A stretch of DNA of 20,103 nucleotides. Origin: a virus. Positions 14,861 to 20,103 of this stretch are shown here, piece by piece. Both the position numbers and the translations under genes were made by a program. The stretch's first letter is position 1. Each line of letters starts with the position of its first letter. The DNA lies in IMG/VR virus record IMGVR_UViG_3300009320_000140, positions 1-20,103 of that record; one strand, given 5' to 3'. The notes beneath the pieces were generated by a model. The model had not been told where the DNA came from. It made no database searches and saw nothing but the letters and a program-made list of their open reading frames with translations.

Positions 14861-15322
14861 ATGGCAACAGTAGATCAAAAAGGTAGCGACAGGGATGTTA
14901 CGACAACAACATCAGGAACTCATTTATTTACAAATGTACCAATTGGTGGCGGCAAATACACAACTAAAAGAATAGAATTTACTTCTTTATTTTCTGCAAC
15001 AAATGCAGCTATATCATCTATACAGAACGCAGTTTCTACAAAAACAAGAGAGGCAAATAAGAGTGCAGCTTTTACGGTTGTCATTCCTGCCGATTCTAAA
15101 TTGGAATCAATAGATTTAATTTGGGTAAGCGGTGCGCCTTCGGTAAAGATTGGATCAACAGCAGGAGCGAGCGATATTATTTCTACAAGAACCCCAACGA
15201 GCGGAGACCCGAAGACCACGACCATTACAGATTATTACGATACAGCAAAGACACTATACGTAACTGTAACAAGCGGCGCAATAGATTTTATTATTAACTA
15301 TAAAGAAAACTATAATTCATGA
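14861..15322 (+). CDS. Small putative tail appendage protein
   Basis: A 153-residue protein of unknown family. The first 40 residues are Gly/Thr-rich (TTTTSGTHLFTNVPIGGG), followed by a helix (LFSATNAAISSIQNAVSTKTREANKS) and a small beta domain (AAFTVVIPADSKLESIDLIWVSG to the closing TLYVTVTSGAIDFIINYKE). The beta domain resembles the small capping or receptor-contacting modules at fibre ends. It sits between the baseplate genes and the fibre genes, and ends in an ATGA overlap with the signal-peptide gene. A fibre adaptor is likely but inferred from context. Confidence 0.6.
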   Translation: MATVDQKGSDRDVTTTTSGTHLFTNVPIGGGKYTTKRIEFTSLFSATNAAISSIQNAVSTKTREANKSAAFTVVIPADSKLESIDLIWVSGAPSVKIGSTAGASDIISTRTPTSGDPKTTTITDYYDTAKTLYVTVTSGAIDFIINYKENYNS

Positions 15323-16410
15323 AAAAGTTATTGTATATATTATTATTCATTTCATTTAATTCATTTTCGCAAGATGGTGAATTTAATGATTTGTACGTAA
15401 GGAATTTTATAAGATTAAGTGACAGTACGGTTACAAATATATCTACAGGCGACACACTGACAACAAATGAATTTTTAAGAGCTTATTTATTGGATTATAC
15501 AACACTGGATTCATTAAGCTATTACATGTTAACGACAGATATAAGACAAGAGATAAGCGACAGCATAAGCAGCTATAATTCTCCTTCTTTCGGAACAGAC
15601 GGACAAATCCCTTTTATGAATACAGGAGGAACAGATTTACAATATTCATCGGATTTTAGATGGTTTAATTCATTAGGTTATTTCAGATTAGGATACTCTA
15701 CTATAAACGACTATATGCAATTAGAAGAAGATGGGTTATTATTATACAACACGTCAGCAGGTATTCATTTTAGGACGAACGGGGCAGCAGATAGTTATCA
15801 AGCGCGGATAAATGGCATACCAACAACAACAACAGGTAATATTTTCGAAATAGCATATCAAGATAACGAAATAGCTAAGTTTGATCCGGATACGGTTAGA
15901 ATTTTTAATAATCTACAGATAGATTCAACATTATACGCTCTACATCAAGTACAAGTAGCGGTTAAAGACTGCACAATAATACCTAGCACTGATTGGGTAA
16001 CCATTAAATACGACACATTATTTACAGACTATTCAACGTCAGCTTTTAAATTTAATGATGATAGCACAGGTATCGTTTGCCTAAAAGATATGTTGTTAAA
16101 AATGTCGGGCAAAGCCATATTAACAAACAATACAGCAGGAAATGTAATCGCTAATATTAAGCTTGTGCTGCAACGAAACTCAGAACAGGTATCAAAAATA
16201 ACAACATCGGTAACTAGACCATGGGCTGCATACGGATCATCAACGCTGATAGCTCCGTCATTTTCGTTTAATGTCAATAAAAACGATACATTATACGCTA
16301 CTGGAAAATTTGGCAGCACAGATATAAATTTAGATTATCCCGATGAGGATATTCAACCGCAATATCCTTTTATTTTGGAGTTTACAGAAAACCCATTAAA
16401 AAAAGAATAA
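15319..16410 (+). CDS. Tail fibre-like protein with an N-terminal signal peptide
   Basis: A 363-residue protein. Residues 1-18 (MKKLLYILLFISFNSFSQ) are a clear Sec signal peptide: basic start, hydrophobic core and the SFSQ end common in flavobacteria, with likely cleavage near residue 17-18. No Cys follows, so it is not a lipoprotein. The middle has GTDGQIPFMNTGGTDLQYS (92-110), a phrase type frequent in phage fibres. Residues about 210-358 look like a compact beta jelly-roll (DWVTIKYDTLF through PQYPFILEFTENP), similar in pattern to C1q/TNF-like receptor-binding heads. The start is fixed by an ATGA overlap with the upstream gene, so the signal is not an artefact of start choice. Confidence 0.68.
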   Translation: MKKLLYILLFISFNSFSQDGEFNDLYVRNFIRLSDSTVTNISTGDTLTTNEFLRAYLLDYTTLDSLSYYMLTTDIRQEISDSISSYNSPSFGTDGQIPFMNTGGTDLQYSSDFRWFNSLGYFRLGYSTINDYMQLEEDGLLLYNTSAGIHFRTNGAADSYQARINGIPTTTTGNIFEIAYQDNEIAKFDPDTVRIFNNLQIDSTLYALHQVQVAVKDCTIIPSTDWVTIKYDTLFTDYSTSAFKFNDDSTGIVCLKDMLLKMSGKAILTNNTAGNVIANIKLVLQRNSEQVSKITTSVTRPWAAYGSSTLIAPSFSFNVNKNDTLYATGKFGSTDINLDYPDEDIQPQYPFILEFTENPLKKE

Positions 16411-16411
16411 T

Positions 16412-16524
16412 ATGTTTTGGTGTCCTCTCTGGCAATGAATTTGATAAAGGTTCATATACATGTAAAAAAAGTGTGGGACACAGGAACAGAGTTAACAACA
16501 TTAGATTTTTATTTATGGCAATAG
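16412..16524 (+). other. Gap holding two tiny coupled ORFs (8 and 29 codons)
   Basis: ATG 16412 opens eight sense codons (MFWCPLWQ) ending in TGA at 16436-16438. This overlaps ATG 16435 in ATGA form; the second ORF has 29 sense codons and ends in TAG at 16522-16524, one base before the tailspike start. Both peptides end in LWQ. The stop-start spacing matches the rest of the operon, so at least the 29-codon ORF may be translated, if only to couple ribosomes into the tailspike gene. No promoter or terminator is evident here. Confidence 0.35.
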
Positions 16525-16525
16525 T

Positions 16526-18382
16526 ATGTTAAATATACACGGAAATTTAAATATAGCACAAAGGAAAGGCGACAGACCCCCTTTTTACGATGATTTAAGC
16601 CTGTTTTATACAAGACGGGAAGGTTTAAACCTAATCGAGTCTAAAGAAGGGTTAGACGCTAAAATTCTACCTAGCATTGCTTTTATAAACGGTACCTCAT
16701 ATTTATCTAAATCATTAGTTTCATTTGCCGCATCTGATTCAAGTGGATACGTAGAAGCATATGTATATGTAGATCAAGCAACGCTAATTGATGTATTTTC
16801 TTCATGTGACCCTGCCAGAACAACAAGGTACTTTGCGTTTTTTATAAATGCAGCTGGAAACGCTTATATCACAGCTAGAGAACCAGGTGTCGGAACTCCA
16901 TTTTCCAACACGTATCTAACAGATGATGCAATAAGCGTAGGTTGGCATAAAATTAAATGGGCTAGCAATGGCAGTTCTTATACTATTTATGTAGATGATA
17001 TTGCCGTAGGTGGATCTGGCTCAAACAATGGCGAATGGTTAGGAGATGTAAGTGCATCTTTTAGAAATAATATAAGTATTGGGGCGCTAATTACATCAAG
17101 TCCACGGATTTCAACTAATGGTAATATTGCATGGGTAAAATACAACAATGGTACAGACGTTGTTAATCAATGGATATTAACAGGTTATGGGATTAATGAA
17201 TACGACAATATAGGAACAACCCACGTTCCTTGGGTTAATGCTCCTTCTAATAAATATGGAATTGAAGGGTCTCAGGAGTTGTTGGATAATGGATTTTCGG
17301 AATGGAGAAAAGCAGGAGCATTAAATGAATATGTTCCTTATAAAAACGGATCACCACAAACTCAATTTGATGAGCTTTTAGGGTACGTAAAAAACTCTGA
17401 TAACGAAGGAAGTACAAACAAGTATAATTTTGCCCCCTCTTTAGTTGATTTTGATTATACAGACACTACAAATATATTATTGTCACAATTTGATAAATCA
17501 AATGCTACCATACATATTACAACCGGCAGTATGAATTATTATGATGCCGCTATGCCTTATGGGTGGAGGCAAGACGAATTAAATCACCCTCGCATATACT
17601 CCACTACATATAAAAACAATACATACAGGGGAATGTTATATGTGAAGGGATTAGTTAGCGGCAATAATGTAATAAACTCAGATCAAATATTAGTTTATTC
17701 GTCTGATTACGAAGGATTGAATCAATACACAATTGCTAAGTATTGTGGATTGGATGGTATTGTAATAAAATCTGGCGGTGTTCCTGTTTATGATTCTGAT
17801 GGATATTTAACATATTTATACAATGAACCGGTTAGCAGTTCATTAGCTATTGGGCTAGTTGGAGATAGTATTATGGTTGGAATCGTGCCATTTTGGAACT
17901 ACACAGCATTTACAAAGATTAATATTGCAAATATCGGTGATGAAATATCCTTACAGGAGGCAGCTTGGAACGCTTTAACAACCATACAACAGCAATCATT
18001 TGATTATGTTCTAATACAATTAGGACTTAATGACTTGGGTAATTCTGTTAGTGGATTTACATCTGATTATCAATCTTTAGTTACACAAATAGAAACGGAC
18101 ACAAAGGCAGGATGTAAGATTGTGGCGGGAAACATGACCCCTGTAGATGGTTTTTTTGAAAATCCAACAACGTTAGCGATATGGCAAGGAGATAATGAGG
18201 CAATAAATGGAGCAGGAGTGTACGCAATATCTGATATTGATATTGCTTTAGTAGAAAATAATACAGATTTAAACGACGGAAGCGATGCGCTTAAAAGCGA
18301 ATACGACTCAGGCGATCATTTGCACCCGAATGAAACGGGGTACAAAGTACTTTTTAATAACTTTTTAAAAGAAATAAAATAA
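16526..18382 (+). CDS. Tailspike with LamG-like domain and SGNH/GDSL esterase domain
   Basis: A 618-residue protein. Residues about 50-215 look like a concanavalin A/LamG-like beta sandwich (SSGYVEAYVYVD, then GWHKIKWASNGSSYTIYVDD), which often binds glycans. Residues 436-618 form an SGNH hydrolase: block I GDS at 446-448 with nucleophile Ser448, block II Gly471, block III GLND at 500-503 and block V DHLHP at 597-601 with Asp597 and His600. Such tailspike esterases remove acyl groups from host surface polysaccharide. The region between, 220-435, is beta-rich and ends in KNNTYRGMLYVKG. The start follows the small ORFs by one base. Substrate is unknown. Confidence 0.83.
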   Translation: MLNIHGNLNIAQRKGDRPPFYDDLSLFYTRREGLNLIESKEGLDAKILPSIAFINGTSYLSKSLVSFAASDSSGYVEAYVYVDQATLIDVFSSCDPARTTRYFAFFINAAGNAYITAREPGVGTPFSNTYLTDDAISVGWHKIKWASNGSSYTIYVDDIAVGGSGSNNGEWLGDVSASFRNNISIGALITSSPRISTNGNIAWVKYNNGTDVVNQWILTGYGINEYDNIGTTHVPWVNAPSNKYGIEGSQELLDNGFSEWRKAGALNEYVPYKNGSPQTQFDELLGYVKNSDNEGSTNKYNFAPSLVDFDYTDTTNILLSQFDKSNATIHITTGSMNYYDAAMPYGWRQDELNHPRIYSTTYKNNTYRGMLYVKGLVSGNNVINSDQILVYSSDYEGLNQYTIAKYCGLDGIVIKSGGVPVYDSDGYLTYLYNEPVSSSLAIGLVGDSIMVGIVPFWNYTAFTKINIANIGDEISLQEAAWNALTTIQQQSFDYVLIQLGLNDLGNSVSGFTSDYQSLVTQIETDTKAGCKIVAGNMTPVDGFFENPTTLAIWQGDNEAINGAGVYAISDIDIALVENNTDLNDGSDALKSEYDSGDHLHPNETGYKVLFNNFLKEIK

Positions 18383-18384
18383 TT

Positions 18385-18453
18385 ATGAAAAACAGGAAAA
18401 CAGATCCGCCAGAGGAAATAGAACCACCTGGAGGAATACCGCCAAAAACATGA
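18385..18453 (+). CDS. Tiny proline-rich ORF (22 residues)
   Basis: ATG 18385 opens 22 sense codons, a basic start MKNRKTDPP followed by EEIEPPGGIPPKT, ending in TGA at 18451-18453. The stop overlaps the ATG of the next gene as ATGA, and the start lies two bases after the tailspike stop. Six of 22 residues are proline. The tight packing on both sides supports translation. It could be a true micropeptide or only a coupling leader for the lysis cassette. Confidence 0.45.
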   Translation: MKNRKTDPPEEIEPPGGIPPKT

Positions 18454-18806
18454 AAATAAAATTAGCAGATATCGGATTAGTTATATTAGCATTACATTGG
18501 ATGTTAGGTTATATACTTAGGTACAATTTAGAATGGCTAAATGATCATAATATGAACTATTTTGTCACATTCTGCACAGGAATAGGAATGGCTTTGATAT
18601 CTTTAGATTTTAAACAAAAAGAAAAAAGGAATTGGAAAAAATACGCATTTTACAACATCATTGCATTACTTGGGGGAGTAATAGTATTAATTCACTTTAT
18701 AGATATATGGTTTGAAAAGATAATCTTTATAAACAAACCTATATACGTATCTGTAATAGGGGCAATAATAAGCTTATGCATATATTTTTACAGGCGCAAA
18801 CCCTAA
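18450..18806 (+). CDS. Four-helix membrane protein of unknown function at start of lysis cassette
   Basis: A 118-residue protein dominated by hydrophobic segments at about 7-24, 37-52, 66-86 and 97-114, with a basic loop KQKEKRNWKK (55-64) between the second and third. Both ends would be on the same side; the positive loop suggests a cytoplasmic location for the middle. It is the first member of a run of membrane and amidase genes, so holin, antiholin or superinfection-exclusion roles are possible. No family motif is recognised. Its last 31 bases overlap the next gene. Confidence 0.6.
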   Translation: MKIKLADIGLVILALHWMLGYILRYNLEWLNDHNMNYFVTFCTGIGMALISLDFKQKEKRNWKKYAFYNIIALLGGVIVLIHFIDIWFEKIIFINKPIYVSVIGAIISLCIYFYRRKP

Positions 18807-19183
18807 GTATTAACTGGGGTGTTTTTTTGACAATAATATTTACTGCTATAACTACAATGATAGGCGTATTGGGCTATGTTAACAGCCTGAACAGGGCAAG
18901 AAAAAAGGATATTATGGACGTAGTTGAAAAAAAGGCAGACAAGGCGGTTGTAAAAGAACAATTTCAAACGCGAGATGTTAAAATAAACTCATTGGAAAAT
19001 ATCCTAAAAGAACATACCGTTAATATGAAAAATGATTTTGGTGAGTTCTTGGAAGAATATAAGACCTCTATTGAGAATTTTAACAAGGTAGCGGAAAGAT
19101 TAGCAAGGGGAGCAAATAAAATCGAGCATTTAGAAAAATCAGTTGAGGATTTAGAGAAGAAAGTTTATAAAAAAACAGGATGA
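18776..19183 (+). CDS. Single-pass membrane protein with coiled coil; spanin-like candidate
   Basis: A 135-residue protein with one transmembrane helix at about 14-35 (WGVFLTIIFTAITTMIGVLGYV), then a basic stretch NRARKKD and a long coiled coil from about 44 to 131 (heptad-like pattern through SLENILKEH and IEHLEKSVEDLEKKV). This is the topology of an inner-membrane spanin subunit such as Rz; an XhlA-like or holin accessory role is also possible, although XhlA proteins carry the helix at the C-terminus. It overlaps the amidase gene by ATGA. No lipoprotein partner of the Rz1 type is seen nearby. Confidence 0.58.
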   Translation: MHIFLQAQTLSINWGVFLTIIFTAITTMIGVLGYVNSLNRARKKDIMDVVEKKADKAVVKEQFQTRDVKINSLENILKEHTVNMKNDFGEFLEEYKTSIENFNKVAERLARGANKIEHLEKSVEDLEKKVYKKTG

Positions 19184-19734
19184 GCAAGTACTTATACATA
19201 TTAGACAACGGGCACGGAGAAGATACAAAAGGCAAAAGGTCACCTATATGGAATGATAGAAGTCAATTATTGGAATATCAATTCAATAGGAATGTAGTTA
19301 AATATTTGTCTTTCATGCTCCGACAAATGAAAATTGATTGTGAGGTGTTGGTTCCAGAATTAACAGACATAGGATTAAAAGAAAGGGTGAATAGAGCTAA
19401 TCTAATCGCAAAAAAACGAAAATGTATATTAATATCAATACACGGGAATAGCTTCACAGATGAGAAGATAAACGGCATTGAAACGCATTATTACAGTGAG
19501 AAGGGAAAGGAATTAGCAAAGGTATTCCAAAAGAGAATTGGTAAGCTAGGGAACAATAGGGGTATAAAAGAGTCAAGTTTTTATATACTTAAGTACACTT
19601 CAATGTCAGCAATTTTAACAGAGAATGGATTTTATTCTAACGAAATCGAATGTAAAAGAATGCTTAATAACCAGTTTCAATATGAATTAGCTAATGAACA
19701 TTTAAAAGCTATTCAGAAAATCGAAAGCTTATGA
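19180..19734 (+). CDS. Endolysin, N-acetylmuramoyl-L-alanine amidase (Amidase_3)
   Basis: A 184-residue zinc amidase that cuts the bond between N-acetylmuramic acid and L-alanine in peptidoglycan. The family motifs are in order: LDNGHG with His12, the zinc ligand Glu32 in LLEYQFN, SIHGNS with His88, and ILTENGFYSN with catalytic Glu148. The region GLKERVNRANLIAKKRKC matches the helix before the second histidine. There is no signal peptide or binding domain, so it needs a holin or similar pore to reach the periplasm. It is flanked by ATGA overlaps on both sides, within the lysis cassette. Confidence 0.93.
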   Translation: MSKYLYILDNGHGEDTKGKRSPIWNDRSQLLEYQFNRNVVKYLSFMLRQMKIDCEVLVPELTDIGLKERVNRANLIAKKRKCILISIHGNSFTDEKINGIETHYYSEKGKELAKVFQKRIGKLGNNRGIKESSFYILKYTSMSAILTENGFYSNEIECKRMLNNQFQYELANEHLKAIQKIESL

Positions 19735-19937
19735 AAAAACTTTTTAAAATATTAAACGGAAACAAGACAATAATTTGCTTAACAATTTCTACAGTATTGG
19801 AGCAAGCTATCAAATACGAGGTTTTAAACAACAATAAATACATCCAATTCACAATTGGTATATTGGTACTACTTGGAGGTGGTTCATTAATGCATCACGC
19901 CAAAAAGGGGTATTTCAAACAGAATAAAGGTAATTAA
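19731..19937 (+). CDS. Small membrane protein, holin candidate
   Basis: A 68-residue protein with a basic start (MKKLFKILNGNK), a moderately hydrophobic segment at about 12-27 and a stronger one at 38-56 (IQFTIGILVLLGGGSLMHHA), then a basic tail. Size, one or two membrane helices, charged tail and direct coupling to the endolysin gene (ATGA) all fit a small holin, which opens the inner membrane for the amidase. No family-specific motif can be named; the four-helix protein at 18450 is a competing holin candidate. Confidence 0.58.
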   Translation: MKKLFKILNGNKTIICLTISTVLEQAIKYEVLNNNKYIQFTIGILVLLGGGSLMHHAKKGYFKQNKGN

Positions 19938-19966
19938 CATATATTATTAATTAAAAAGAAGGAACA
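19938..19966 (+). promoter_or_regulatory. Short AT-rich leader with an SD-like AAGAAGGA
   Basis: AAGAAGGA (19956-19963) precedes ATG 19967 by three bases, one of the few SD-like sequences at a start in this window. An AT-only inverted repeat (TAATTAA 19931-19937 with TTAATTA 19947-19953) overlaps the preceding stop codon; too weak to call a terminator. Confidence 0.3.
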
Positions 19967-20103
19967 ATGGAAAAATTAGGTATTGAAAATTTAAAAACAG
20001 CTATTCTTGCGGCTATTAAATTAGCTGAGAAGATAGAAAAAAACTATGTTGATGATGGTAAAATATCATTGTCGGAAGCTTTAGGGATAGGAGCCAGTTC
20101 ATT
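19967..20103 (+). CDS. N-terminus of a small protein, cut by window end
   Basis: The frame is open from ATG 19967 through the last base, giving 45 residues that start MEKLGIENLKTAILAAIKL and continue with AEKIEKNYVDDGKISLSEALG. It is amphipathic and probably helical. No family can be assigned with the rest missing. It follows the holin candidate by 29 bases and has an SD-like sequence, so it may begin another translational unit. Confidence 0.6.
   Translation, partial: MEKLGIENLKTAILAAIKLAEKIEKNYVDDGKISLSEALGIGASS

Noticed and set aside
14861-18382. Possible diversity-generating retroelement target among fibre genes
   Set aside because: No reverse transcriptase, no template/variable repeat pair and no C-type-lectin-like end could be found.
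19931-19953. AT-only inverted repeat after the holin candidate as a terminator
   Set aside because: Seven A/T pairs with no GC and no following T run would be too unstable.
1-20103. tRNA genes, CRISPR arrays, insertion sequences, attachment sites
   Set aside because: Coding density leaves almost no room, and no cloverleaf, spaced repeats, transposase or integrase sequence was seen. The short repeats present are all within genes or at the 5457-5488 operator candidate.

Overview
The window is a continuous stretch of the late (virion and lysis) region of a tailed phage or prophage. Every supported gene is on the + strand, and most genes overlap by 1-8 bases or abut within a few bases. The host is probably a member of the Bacteroidota, most likely a flavobacterium-like organism. 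Four things point there: the DNA is AT-rich; nearly all starts lack a Shine-Dalgarno sequence and sit behind A-rich leaders; the one good promoter candidate has the Bacteroidota -7 element TAnnTTTG; and one tail gene begins with a signal peptide of the 'MKKLLYILLF...SFSQ' style. The virion is a myovirus (contractile tail) with Mu-like head genes (DUF935/gp29-type portal, MuF/gp30-type protein, gpG-like protein). No transposase or integrase lies in the window, so transposition cannot be claimed.

Layout. 1-78: the C-terminus of an upstream gene, by position probably the large terminase. 78-1379: portal. 1372-3491: three tail-tip genes (baseplate J-like, a gpI-position protein with a triple repeat, a fibre-like protein) in an unusual place, between portal and MuF. 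3488-5458: MuF-like protein, gpG/tail-completion protein, a tail-terminator candidate and a small unknown. 5459-5562: the only gap of about 100 bases between genes of normal size, holding a 12-bp direct repeat and a perfect -7 element. 5563-8243: ClpP-like protease fused to a scaffold, a decoration-like protein and the major capsid protein, closed by a hairpin terminator at 8244-8265. 8281-11101: small alanine/glutamate-rich protein, tail sheath, tail tube, and the tail assembly chaperone with a dnaX-type -1 frameshift site. 11102-14860: tape measure, hub, spike, gp25-like wedge and LysM-like protein. 14861-18382: appendage genes, including a signal-peptide-bearing fibre and an SGNH-hydrolase tailspike. 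18385-19937: a tiny proline-rich ORF and a lysis cassette with an amidase and three small membrane proteins. 19967-20103: start of another small gene.

How it works together. The protease and scaffold shape and mature the HK97-type procapsid, which is filled through the portal. The chaperone pair and tape measure set the length of a fairly short tail tube and sheath. The hub, spike, wedge and J-like genes build the baseplate, and the fibre and esterase genes recognise or trim the host surface. The amidase and membrane proteins release progeny.

Best leads: the regulatory signals that bracket exactly the three capsid genes, the frameshift site followed by a 15-bp hairpin, the secretion signal on a tail fibre, the split baseplate gene order, the large sheath insertion, and very short coupled ORFs that standard annotation would miss. 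I found no defence island, CRISPR array, diversity-generating retroelement or tRNA.
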